Of a stretch of 49,979 nucleotides of DNA, positions 15,571 to 22,910 are shown one piece after another. The first letter of the stretch is position 1, and every line of letters begins with the position of its first letter. Made by a program: the position numbers and the translations under genes. The DNA lies in NCBI GenBank assembly GCA_004556985.1, contig SFFC01000020.1:1-49979 (forward strand), read 5' to 3'. The notes below the pieces were generated by a model. It ran no database searches and was not told the origin of the DNA. It saw only the letters and a list, made by a program, of their open reading frames with translations. The stretch comes from Clostridiales bacterium (lineage in GTDB: Bacteria > Bacillota > Clostridia > Christensenellales > Aristaeellaceae).

Positions 15571-16716
15571 CTACGGCAGCATCCAGCCGCGCATCACGCG
15601 GCGCACATCCATCGTGAATCTCCGGCTGTCGACGCGCTCGCAGGCGACCACCTCGCATTGCCCGAGCACTTCGCCGCCCACGACGAGCTTTGCCGTGCCC
15701 AGCCGCATGCCGGGATAGACGGGGGCCTCCACGCTCTGCGGCACATCGAAGATGACCTGCGCGCTCTCCCCTTCGCGAAGCGGCGCGCTCAGCTCGCCCA
15801 TCAGGCACATGTCCGCGCGCTCCGCCCTGCCGCCCGTCACGGCGATGCTGCCCGCCGGCTCCGTCGGCCCGAGCACATGCACCATCGAGTAATCGGCAAA
15901 GCAGGCGTCCATCAGACGCTCGGCCTCGTCAAACCAGTCCGCGCAGCAGAGCACGACGCCGATGAGCTCCATGCCCCCCTGCTGCGCGCCGAAGACGAGG
16001 CAGCGTCCCGCGCGGCTGGTGTAGCCGGTTTTGACGCCTGTTGCCCCCGGATAGGAGGTCAGCAGGCGGTTCTTGTTGGTCAGCTGGCGGTTGCTCGTCC
16101 GTCCCGCCCAGGGGATCGTCGCCGTCTTCGTGCAGACCAGCTCGCGGAACGCGTCGTTGCCCATCGCCTCGCACGCGATCAGCGAGAGGTCATAGGCCGT
16201 GGTATAGTGCGCGTCGTCGGGCAGGCCGTGCGGGTTGGCGAAATGCGTGTTCAGCGCGCCGATCTGCTGTGCCCGCGCGTTCATCAGGCTGACAAACTGC
16301 GAAACTGACCCGCCGATATGCTCCGCAATCGCGACAGCGGCGTCGTTGCCGCTGGCGAGCATCAGCCCCAGCAGCATGTCGTGCAGGGAGAGCGTCTCTC
16401 CCTGCGTCAGATAGATCGAGGTGCCCGGCACGCCAAACGCATTTTCCGAGCAGACGACCTGCGCCTGCATGTCGCCCAGCTCCAGCGCCAGCAGCGCCGT
16501 CATCACCTTGGTCGTCGAGGCCATGGGCAGCCGCTGATGCATGTTCTCCTCAAAGAGCACGCGCCCCGTCTGCAGCTCCATGACGCAGGCAGCCTTGGCG
16601 CTGGTTTCCCCTTGCGCCAAACATCCACCTTGATTATACAAAAAAATCAGAGCAAAGAAAAGCCCCGCAGCCCATCTTTTCGTTTTTCCCGCCTCCCTGC
16701 TGTTCGTCGGCCGCAC
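15571..16716 (-). CDS. D-alanyl-D-alanine carboxypeptidase (PBP5/DacF-like)
   Basis: 381 residues with an N-terminal signal peptide (KTKRWAAGLFFALIFLYNQ) and the three serine-peptidase S11 motifs. These are SxxK (STTK, residues 67-70), SGN (122-124) and KTG (229-231), followed by a C-terminal beta domain. It trims the terminal D-Ala from peptidoglycan pentapeptides outside the membrane. DacF and DacB of Bacillus subtilis, which act in sporulation, have the same architecture, but a vegetative DacA-type role is equally possible. I place the start at GTG 16716, which has GAGAGGGGA 7 nt upstream. The ATG at 16764 would add 16 residues before the signal peptide. Only 42 bp separate this start from the divergent collagen-like gene. 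Confidence 0.87.
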   Translation of the reverse strand: MRPTNSREAGKTKRWAAGLFFALIFLYNQGGCLAQGETSAKAACVMELQTGRVLFEENMHQRLPMASTTKVMTALLALELGDMQAQVVCSENAFGVPGTSIYLTQGETLSLHDMLLGLMLASGNDAAVAIAEHIGGSVSQFVSLMNARAQQIGALNTHFANPHGLPDDAHYTTAYDLSLIACEAMGNDAFRELVCTKTATIPWAGRTSNRQLTNKNRLLTSYPGATGVKTGYTSRAGRCLVFGAQQGGMELIGVVLCCADWFDEAERLMDACFADYSMVHVLGPTEPAGSIAVTGGRAERADMCLMGELSAPLREGESAQVIFDVPQSVEAPVYPGMRLGTAKLVVGGEVLGQCEVVACERVDSRRFTMDVRRVMRGWMLP

Positions 16717-16742
16717 CGACGCGTCCCCTCTCTCATAGAGTA
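16715..16742 (+). promoter_or_regulatory. Possible sigma-K (or sigma-E) promoter of the collagen-like gene
   Basis: CATAGAGTA (16734-16742) fits the -10 consensus CATAnnnTA shared by sigma-K and sigma-E. An AC (16715-16716) lies 17 bp upstream, as expected for a sigma-K -35 element. The predicted start would leave a very short leader that still contains GGAGG. The consensus is short, so chance matches are possible. Confidence 0.4.
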
Positions 16743-16758
16743 TGCAGGGGGAGGAAAC

Positions 16759-17853
16759 ATGCATTCTCCCTTTTGCCCGGGGGGCAGCGCCCAGGCGCCT
16801 CTGCGGCGCACGGGGCCAATCCCCCTCCTTAAAAGAAAGCAGGTGGCAATTTTGCCCTTCCATGTTGCTCGATCCCGCTGCGGCTGGCCTTCCGGCTGCG
16901 GCAGCTTCCATTCCTCCTGCGGCTGTTCCAATTGGGGCTGCTCTGACTGCGGCTGCACGAATTTGGGCTGTTCAAATTGTGGCTGCACGAATTGTGACGG
17001 CTGTGGCTGCTCAGACTGCGGCTGCGCCTCTCCCTGGGGCTGCGGCACTTGCCACGATTCCGACTGTGCCTGCGCACAGGGTCCCATAGGCCCAAGAGGC
17101 CCACAGGGTCCTGTCGGCCCAACAGGGCCCATGGGCCCTGCGGGACCGCAAGGCCCTCAGGGGCCGATCGGTGAAACCGGCGCGACCGGCGCGACCGGTG
17201 CGACCGGTGCGACCGGTGCGACTGGTGCGACCGGGCCGCAGGGACCGCAAGGGCCCGCCGGGCCGCAAGGCCCTGCCGGTGAGACCGGCGCGACCGGGCC
17301 GCAGGGACCGCAAGGACCCGCCGGGCCGCAAGGCCCTGCCGGTGAGACTGGCGCGACCGGTGCGACCGGTGCGACCGGTGCGACCGGTGCGACCGGGCCG
17401 CAGGGGCCTGCTGGTCCTCAGGGACCGGCCGGGCCGGCCGGCGAGGGCATCGCAGCCTATGCGACAGGCTACAACACCGGCACGCTGACCGCGACCGCAA
17501 ACACGCCCATTCCCTTCGCGAATTTCGTCTCCGAGCCCGCGACAGCGGTCACGCAGTCCTCCGGCACGTTTACGCTGAACGAGTCCGGCACGTATCTGGT
17601 CACTGTGCTGTTGAACCTGCCCTCGCAATCGGACGTCAACACGACGTTCCATCTGCGCGCAGACGGCGACATCCTCCCTGAGTCACAGACGCGCGTCGTC
17701 TCTCCCTCGAATACGACCTCGCAGGCGCTCTCCGCCATCGTCGACTCCACCGGCACGACGACCGTCTCGCTGACCGCCACCAGCGCGCTCAACCTGACCG
17801 GCAGCGCAACGACCGACGTGCTGGCGACCATCACCTTCCTCAAGCTGAACTGA
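16759..17853 (+). CDS. Collagen-like (G-X-Y) protein with cysteine-rich head and BclA-like C-terminal domain
   Basis: 364 residues in three parts. Residues 1-107 hold 20 cysteines, 19 of them between positions 41 and 105, mostly as CGC or C-x2-C clusters. Residues 108-230 are exactly 41 uninterrupted G-X-Y triplets, first varied (GPI GPR GPQ) and then mainly GPQ, GPA, GET and GAT. Residues 231-364 form a Thr/Ser-rich beta domain ending in TDVLATITFLKLN, resembling the C1q/TNF-like trimerising tip of exosporium filament proteins such as BclA. The start is the ATG behind GGGGGAGG. The frame stays open far upstream, but that part is antisense to the carboxypeptidase gene. I infer a spore-surface filament. 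A secreted adhesin is the alternative, although no classical signal peptide is seen. Confidence 0.82.
   Translation: MHSPFCPGGSAQAPLRRTGPIPLLKRKQVAILPFHVARSRCGWPSGCGSFHSSCGCSNWGCSDCGCTNLGCSNCGCTNCDGCGCSDCGCASPWGCGTCHDSDCACAQGPIGPRGPQGPVGPTGPMGPAGPQGPQGPIGETGATGATGATGATGATGATGPQGPQGPAGPQGPAGETGATGPQGPQGPAGPQGPAGETGATGATGATGATGATGPQGPAGPQGPAGPAGEGIAAYATGYNTGTLTATANTPIPFANFVSEPATAVTQSSGTFTLNESGTYLVTVLLNLPSQSDVNTTFHLRADGDILPESQTRVVSPSNTTSQALSAIVDSTGTTTVSLTATSALNLTGSATTDVLATITFLKLN
17233..17358 (+). repeat. 63-bp tandem duplication within the collagen-like region
   Basis: Bases 17233-17295 and 17296-17358 encode the same seven triplets (GPQ GPQ GPA GPQ GPA GET GAT) and differ at only two bases. 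Runs of a 9-bp GAT unit flank them (six units at 17179-17232, five at 17350-17394). Such tracts can change length by replication slippage. Confidence 0.85.
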
Positions 17854-17877
17854 TCGGATGACCTTTGCCAAAGCATT

Positions 17878-17916
17878 GGCTCCCACCCGTCAAGCGGGTG
17901 GGAGCCACTCTTTTTT
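17878..17916 (+). terminator. Rho-independent terminator of the collagen-like gene
   Basis: A perfect 12-bp stem, GGCTCCCACCCG (17878-17889) with CGGGTGGGAGCC (17895-17906), has a 5-nt loop and is followed by TTTTTT (17911-17916). It lies 25 nt after the stop, between convergent genes. Confidence 0.95.
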
Positions 17917-17918
17917 GG

Positions 17919-18668
17919 CTATCGCGTCAGCGCGAGCGCCGCCCACGTCATCGAGCCGACGACACCATCCGCCGCAAGCGCCTGGTTCCTTTGAAACCGG
18001 ATCACTGCCGAGCGCGTCGCCCGGCCAAAGATGCCGTCCGCGCCGGAGGAACCGATGTCGTAGCCCAGCCCTGCCAGACGCAGCTGCAGGGCCCGCACTT
18101 CCTCGCCCGACATGCCCCGGCGCAGCGTCCGCTGCGGCGGCAGCCGGATGGGCGGATTGGGCGCTTCCTCCGCCGCATTGTCGTCGATCGCCAGCCTCGC
18201 CCAATGCGTAAAGGACGTATCCGCGATCCTCCGGCGCACGACACCGTAGGCATGGCCGCGCGCATCGATCTCCTCCCCGCCACCGATGGAAAAGCCAGCG
18301 TGGGTCATCGTCCCGCCCGTCATCGTGAACAGGAAGAGGCCGGGCTCATCGGGCATATCGCCGATCCTCCCCTTTTCCTTCCAGGCGCCGGCCGCGCGCC
18401 ATTGGCTCGAGGTGCCGCTGGGCAGGCTGAAGCCCGCCGCCGAAGCCACCTCCCGCGTGAACTGCGCGCAGTCAAAGCAGCGCATGCCCAGCCAGCGGGG
18501 GCCGTAGCGCGCAATCAGCGGCGCATACAGGGGATACTGTTTTGCCTGCTGAGCCAGCCGTCCCGGCGTGCAGATCCATCCGGTCGCGCCATACACATAT
18601 CCGCAGCCGACGAGGGACAGCGCCCTCCCGGTCATCGCCTCGCGTTTGGTCTGAAAGTCTGAAGCCAT
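17919..18668 (-). CDS. NlpC/P60-like cysteine hydrolase with peptidoglycan-binding domain
   Basis: 249 residues. The N-terminal part resembles NlpC/P60 amidases: YVYGATG, then the nucleophile region MRCFDCAQFTREV, then the histidine in THAGFSIGGG and a third polar residue near RGHAYGV. A C-terminal PG_binding_1 domain follows a Pro-rich linker (RGMSGEEVRALQLRLAGLGY ... GADGIFGRATRSAV). Such enzymes cleave peptide bonds in peptidoglycan stem peptides. No signal peptide is visible, so export or action after lysis is unresolved, and a spore-cortex or phage-lysin-like role is possible. GGGAGG 8 nt before the ATG at 18668 fixes the start. That Shine-Dalgarno lies in the arm of a terminator-like hairpin. 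Confidence 0.72.
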   Translation of the reverse strand: MASDFQTKREAMTGRALSLVGCGYVYGATGWICTPGRLAQQAKQYPLYAPLIARYGPRWLGMRCFDCAQFTREVASAAGFSLPSGTSSQWRAAGAWKEKGRIGDMPDEPGLFLFTMTGGTMTHAGFSIGGGEEIDARGHAYGVVRRRIADTSFTHWARLAIDDNAAEEAPNPPIRLPPQRTLRRGMSGEEVRALQLRLAGLGYDIGSSGADGIFGRATRSAVIRFQRNQALAADGVVGSMTWAALALTR

Positions 18669-18669
18669 G

Positions 18670-18711
18670 AAAAAAGCCTCCCTTCGCTTCAGCGTATGAA
18701 GCGCGGAAGGC
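18670..18711 (-). terminator. Terminator-like hairpin enclosing the Shine-Dalgarno of the NlpC/P60 gene
   Basis: CGCTTC (18685-18690) pairs with GAAGCG (18698-18703), extended by an imperfect outer helix to 18676-18711. TTTTTT (18675-18670) follows on the coding strand. The T-tract ends one base before the ATG at 18668 and the downstream arm contains GGGAGG. The element can act as the terminator of the DUF5662 gene or as an attenuator. Confidence 0.6.
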
Positions 18712-18741
18712 TCCTGTGAAAAGCGCCCGGATGGCCGCACG

Positions 18742-19296
18742 TCAGCGCACGGCATTCTCCTTTTCGCGTACCCATCGTCTCAGCGAGGCAAACATGGCGT
18801 CCTCGCCCTCGTTGCGCAGCTGGGTCAGAAAGCGCTCAAGCAGCGCGCGCGTCTGCGGATGCATGCTGTCGTGCATCTTTCCGCCCATCAGGTATTCAAG
18901 CGGCGCCGCGTCCGTATAGGCGCTGCCCTTGTAGATCTTGCTCGCGGCAATGCGGTCGCAGAGCATCTCCGCCAGATAGCGCCGCGGCATGGGCATGGGC
19001 ACGTAGCGCTTCTCCGCCATGCTGTAATCCGTCCAGTACTCCCAGTGGTGCCGGTTGCGGCCCTTGTGATGCATCCAGGCGAGGGAGTATCCTAACGTGC
19101 GCCGCTCGTCCTCCGTGGGCGAATGCGTGCCGTCAAAGAACCTCACGCCCTGCCAGAACTCCGTCGGCGAATACTTCGAGAGGTCGTGCCGCAGGCCCTG
19201 CAAAAGAATGCCTGCTTTCGCGCAGTGGGCGATGACCTTGTGGCGGTGCTTCGTAATCGTCGCCAGATGTCCCCAGAATCGTTTCCAGCCGTTCAT
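18742..19296 (-). CDS. DUF5662 family protein
   Basis: 184 residues, soluble, no membrane segment. The family pattern is visible: an N-terminal helix rich in histidine (TITKHRHKVIAHCAKAG), then LRHDLSKYSPTEF, then HHKGRNRHHWEYW and a C-terminal helical bundle. The HD-like and repeated histidine motifs suggest metal binding, reminiscent of HD-domain hydrolases, but no activity is established for DUF5662 that I know of. Homologues are widespread in Firmicutes and their phages. GAGGGCACGC upstream of the ATG gives a fair Shine-Dalgarno. It starts 10 nt after the mnmA stop, so it is the distal gene of that transcript before a terminator-like hairpin. Confidence 0.75.
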   Translation of the reverse strand: MNGWKRFWGHLATITKHRHKVIAHCAKAGILLQGLRHDLSKYSPTEFWQGVRFFDGTHSPTEDERRTLGYSLAWMHHKGRNRHHWEYWTDYSMAEKRYVPMPMPRRYLAEMLCDRIAASKIYKGSAYTDAAPLEYLMGGKMHDSMHPQTRALLERFLTQLRNEGEDAMFASLRRWVREKENAVR

Positions 19297-19306
19297 GCGT
19301 GCCCTC

Positions 19307-20413
19307 TCATTTCTCCGTCTTCATGCCCGCGTCGGTCACCTCGTCGCAGATCGCACCGCCCAGGCAGACCTCGCCCTGATAAAAGACCATGCTCTGCCCC
19401 GGCGTGACGGCGCGCTGCGGCTCCTTCGCCTCGACATGCACGCGCCCCTGCGGCAGCAGCGTCACATGCACGGCCTGATCGCCCTGCCGGTAGCGATATT
19501 TGCAGGTGCATTCAAATTCCTGCGCCGGCGGCTCGCCCGCGATCCAGGTCGCGCCGCTGCCCAGCGCGCTTCGGCTGTAGAGCAACGGATGGTCGCCGCC
19601 GCGCGCGACGACGAGCCTGTTGTGCTCCATGTCCTTGGCCAGCACAAACCAGCGGCCTTCGCCCGCCTCGCCCTCGACGCCGCCGATGCCTAGCCCGCGC
19701 CGCTGGCCGAGCGTGTAATACATCAGCCCGTCGTGCCTTCCGACGACATGCCCTTCAAGCGTCACCATGTCGCCCGGCTGAGCCGGAAGGAACTGCTGCA
19801 GAAACGGCTTGAAGCGCCGCTCGCCGATGAAACAGACGCCGGTTGAATCCTTCTTGCGGCTGTTTTGCAGCCCCGCCTGCTCCGCGATCCCGCGCACCTG
19901 CTTTTTGGTCAGGCCGCCAACCGGGAACATCGCCTTTGCGAGCGCATTTTGCCCGAGCATGTAGAGAAAATAGCTCTGATCCTTGCCGGGATCCGCGCCG
20001 CGCAGCAGCTGCCTTTTCCCGTCCGCCTCGCCGAGGCGGCAAAAGTGCCCGGTCGCCAGGGCATCCGCGCCCAACGCCATTGCGTAATCGAGAAACGCCT
20101 TGAATTTGATCTCCCGGTTGCACAGCACATCCGGATTGGGCGTGCGCCCGCGCCTGTATTCCTCAAGAAAATACGAAAACACGCGCTCCTCATACTCGCG
20201 CACGAAGTTGACGGCGTAATAAGGGATGCCGATCGTGTCGCAGACGCTGCGCACGTCGGCCCAGTCCGCCTCACTCGTGCAGACGCCGTTTTCGTCCTTC
20301 TCCTCCCAGTTCTTCATGAACACGCCAATGACCTCGTGCCCCGCGCGCTTGAGCAGCAGCGCAGCGACCGAGGAATCGACGCCGCCCGACATGCCTACGA
20401 CAATTCTTGCCAT
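19307..20413 (-). CDS. mnmA: tRNA-specific 2-thiouridylase MnmA
   Basis: 368 residues, full length for MnmA. It adds sulfur to U34 of tRNA Lys, Glu and Gln using persulfide sulfur from a cysteine desulfurase and ATP. The PP-loop GMSGGVDSS is at residues 7-15. The two catalytic cysteines are C98 (NPDVLCN) and C194 (TGVCFIGE). GHFCRLGEADGK, PGKDQSYFLY and the C-terminal beta-barrel motif YYTLGQRRGLGIGG are all present. It lies between the HAD-thymidylate kinase fusion and DUF5662, all on one strand with short gaps. Confidence 0.96.
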   Translation of the reverse strand: MARIVVGMSGGVDSSVAALLLKRAGHEVIGVFMKNWEEKDENGVCTSEADWADVRSVCDTIGIPYYAVNFVREYEERVFSYFLEEYRRGRTPNPDVLCNREIKFKAFLDYAMALGADALATGHFCRLGEADGKRQLLRGADPGKDQSYFLYMLGQNALAKAMFPVGGLTKKQVRGIAEQAGLQNSRKKDSTGVCFIGERRFKPFLQQFLPAQPGDMVTLEGHVVGRHDGLMYYTLGQRRGLGIGGVEGEAGEGRWFVLAKDMEHNRLVVARGGDHPLLYSRSALGSGATWIAGEPPAQEFECTCKYRYRQGDQAVHVTLLPQGRVHVEAKEPQRAVTPGQSMVFYQGEVCLGGAICDEVTDAGMKTEK

Positions 20414-20426
20414 GCTTTGCCCCCGA

Positions 20427-21728
20427 TCAGCTTAAACCGTTGGTTTCCTCCTGCGTGCAGCCCAGACGCTGATCCACCGCCCGGAGCATGTCCCTTGTTA
20501 CATCCTCAATCGCCTGCGCGGCGTCGACGGTGACGACCCGCTCCATGCCGGCCTGTGCGTAGAGCGCCTCATAGGCCTCATAGGTGCGCACAAAGAAGGC
20601 CTCCTTCTCGCGCTCAAGCCTGTCCGGCTCGGAGGCGCTGAGCCGGCGCAGAAGCGCCTTCTCCGGCGGCATCCGCAGATAGACCGTAATGTCCGGCCAG
20701 GTGTCGCCGACCGCCTCGCGGTTGATCCTCAGGACACGCTCGACGCCCAGCTGCCTTCCGCCGCCCTGATACGCAGCGGAGGAATCGACAAACCGGTCGC
20801 AGACGACCGCCTTGCCCTGCGCAAGCGCCGGACGGATCAGCGCCCGGACGTTCTGCGCGCGGGAAGCGGCGTAGAGGTATGCCTCCGTCTCATCCTGCAT
20901 CGCGGTATTCGCCGGATCGAGGATCATCGCCCGGATCTTTTCGGCGATCCCGTCCCCGCCAGGCTCGCGCGTCATCTGAACCTCCCAGCCCAGCTGACCG
21001 AGATGGCGAATAAGTGCCTCGCGCTGGGTCGTCTTGCCGCAGCCGTCAACGCCCTCCATCGATACGAAGAGGCCTCGCGCCCGGGGCGCATCGCCCAGCA
21101 GGAGGGCGTCGAGCTCCGCCACGCTGTGCGCGATATGCGTCGCGCCAGCCGCGCGCAGCTCCTCCTCCGTACCGTAGCCGTAGGTCACGCCGATGGTGTC
21201 GATGCCGTTGCCGGCGCCGCCCTCGATGTCGTAGCAGCGGTCGCCGATCATGACGCCCCTGCCGCCGAGCAGTGCCATCGCCTTGCCGACGATTTCGACC
21301 TTGCTGGCGTGCTTCGTGTCCATACCGGGGCCGACGATCGCATCGAGATACGGCGCCATGCCGAATTGCTTCGCGATCCGCTCGGCAAAGATCTGCGGCT
21401 TCGCCGTCGCAATGGCGACCTTCGCGCCGTTCAGCTTCAGGCTCCGCAGCAGCACCGCGATGCCCGGATAGACCTCATTTTCCGCCCAGCCGACGCGCGA
21501 AAATCGCTCGCGATACAGCGCCGTCGCCTGCTGCGCCTGCATATCATCCATGCCCACGATCGTCCGGAAGGAATGATAAAGCGGCGGGCCGATGAAGGCC
21601 TTGAACTGCTCCTGGGTATAGCCCGTAAAGCCCAGCTTTTCCGCGGCGTAGAGCGCGGAGCGGGTGATGCCCTCCTCCGATCGGGTGAGCGTCCCGTCGA
21701 GGTCAAACAGAATGGTTGTGTATGTCAC
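20427..21728 (-). CDS. Fusion of HAD phosphatase and thymidylate kinase
   Basis: 433 residues in two domains. Residues 1-210 form a HAD phosphatase of the phosphoglycolate phosphatase/pyrophosphatase (Gph/PpaX) type. It has the nucleophile motif FDLDGT (D9, D11), the ATAKP loop and motif IV GDRCYD (162-167). Residues 218-433 form a dTMP kinase with P-loop GVDGCGKTT (226-234), the DR motif CDRFVDSSAAYQG and a LID region SASEPDRLE. TREPGG is the dTMP-binding loop. The kinase makes dTDP from dTMP. The phosphatase substrate is unknown. Both halves keep their catalytic residues, and the joint (residues 210-218) is short and in frame. No separate tmk is seen in the window. Confidence 0.88.
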   Translation of the reverse strand: MTYTTILFDLDGTLTRSEEGITRSALYAAEKLGFTGYTQEQFKAFIGPPLYHSFRTIVGMDDMQAQQATALYRERFSRVGWAENEVYPGIAVLLRSLKLNGAKVAIATAKPQIFAERIAKQFGMAPYLDAIVGPGMDTKHASKVEIVGKAMALLGGRGVMIGDRCYDIEGGAGNGIDTIGVTYGYGTEEELRAAGATHIAHSVAELDALLLGDAPRARGLFVSMEGVDGCGKTTQREALIRHLGQLGWEVQMTREPGGDGIAEKIRAMILDPANTAMQDETEAYLYAASRAQNVRALIRPALAQGKAVVCDRFVDSSAAYQGGGRQLGVERVLRINREAVGDTWPDITVYLRMPPEKALLRRLSASEPDRLEREKEAFFVRTYEAYEALYAQAGMERVVTVDAAQAIEDVTRDMLRAVDQRLGCTQEETNGLS

Positions 21729-22555
21729 GCTTTTCGTCTCCGTCTTTTCCGCCGTTCCGCCCCGGCCGCTTCGTCGCCGGGCCCTGGATCAGCCTTTTTT
21801 TCGCGCGGCTTGCGCGCCGTCGCCTCCCGTGCCTGCTGAAGCGCGTTCTCGTCGACCAGCGGCCTGACGTAAGGGTACAGCGCCGGGAAGGCCCGCTGCA
21901 GCGCGCGCGCCCAAAGGGTCGTCTTTTCCCCCCGCTGCGCGCGGTCATCGAGGCCGCAGGCCTGCGGCAGCGCTTCCCTCAGCGCGTCGCAGAAGGCCTC
22001 GTCCGGGCAGAAGACACAGCAGCGAAGCACGCCGCCTTCCTCAAACACAATGGCATGGCCGATGATCACCTCCGCCTGCCTGCCCGCCAAGAGCCGGGCC
22101 AGCCGGGCGGAAAGGAGGCTCGCCGCAAACGCCGCGCGCGCACGGAAAGGCGAGCGCGCCTGCGGGTCGATCGCCGTCACCTGGCGGTAATACAGGTGGA
22201 GCCGCTCGGCCGCCGCGACCGGCCGGATGGAGCGAATCGCCGAAAGCGGAATCTCGACCACGGAGGTCGTGCTGTCTCCGAGCATCTTCTGCAGGACGAG
22301 CGTCTCCTCCTTGAGGGTGTAGACGGTGCCCGCCACGACCCTCTGCATGAAGCGCACCATCAGCACGACGGCGTAGACGTAAAACGCCACGTTGATCAGC
22401 CCGACGCCCGTCAGCACAATCAGCAGATTGACGGCAATCTGCGCGATGGCCAGCCGCGCAATCACACCGGCGACGGCGAGCAAAAAGCCCTTGCCCGTCG
22501 GCGGCTGCGCTTTCCTCTTCTGTACGGCCGTAATGGCTTCAATCCGCTTGTCCAT
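21725..22555 (-). CDS. Uncharacterised membrane protein with PH-like segment
   Basis: 276 residues, not recognised as a named family. Two membrane spans occupy about residues 23-70. A PH-domain-like stretch follows (VYTLKEETLVLQK ... VVEIPLSAIRSI), as in small bacterial YdbT/DUF304-type proteins, then a mixed domain and a very basic, Lys/Arg-rich tail (ERRKRRRRK). It overlaps the HAD-thymidylate kinase gene by 4 nt, which argues for co-translation but not for a shared pathway. The basic tail could bind nucleic acid or membrane phospholipid. Function is unknown. Confidence 0.6.
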   Translation of the reverse strand: MDKRIEAITAVQKRKAQPPTGKGFLLAVAGVIARLAIAQIAVNLLIVLTGVGLINVAFYVYAVVLMVRFMQRVVAGTVYTLKEETLVLQKMLGDSTTSVVEIPLSAIRSIRPVAAAERLHLYYRQVTAIDPQARSPFRARAAFAASLLSARLARLLAGRQAEVIIGHAIVFEEGGVLRCCVFCPDEAFCDALREALPQACGLDDRAQRGEKTTLWARALQRAFPALYPYVRPLVDENALQQAREATARKPREKKADPGPGDEAAGAERRKRRRRKA

Positions 22556-22600
22556 GCTCCTCCAGTCCCGCCGTTTGCCGCGGGAATCGTCCTCGCCCGA

Positions 22601-22910
22601 TCATTCCTCTGCCAGGCCGCTGCGCTCCAGAAAGGCCTGCTGCGCCTCCATGTACGCATCCAGCCGCTGGGCCAGCGCGTTGAGGGCGTCCCAGGCGCTC
22701 CAGGAGCGCCTCGAACGCCTCGTCGTCGTCGTATTCGCCCTCGCCCATGTAGCCCTGCTCATCGAGCACGCCGGTCTCCTGCATATAGTGGAAATCTTCG
22801 CCGATGGCGCGGCGGACAAAGGACTCCAGCTCCGCCCGCGGGGCGCGCACGCCGGCCGCCGCGGCGATGAAGGGCACGGCGGCCTCGATGTCGTAGCCCT
22901 GCATGATCAT
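22601..22910 (-). pseudogene. Small gene interrupted by a frameshift (or sequence error)
   Basis: The first frame starts at the ATG 22910 (ATGA overlap with the pepF stop) and reads sensibly for 72 residues to FEALLER. It then degenerates into Gly/Arg/Pro-rich sequence that runs into the next gene. Shifting forward one base near 22694 gives WDALNALAQRLDAYMEAQQ and a natural end, SGLAEE, at 22601. The joined product would be 102 residues, acidic and helical, of unknown function. The shift point borders a perfect palindrome (22694-22710). A sequencing or assembly indel, a real inactivating mutation or programmed frameshifting are all possible. I favour an indel. Confidence 0.6.

Noticed and set aside
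16318..16758. Upstream extension of the collagen-like reading frame
   Set aside because: It is antisense to the carboxypeptidase gene. The ATG at 16759 has a strong Shine-Dalgarno and begins the cysteine-rich head.
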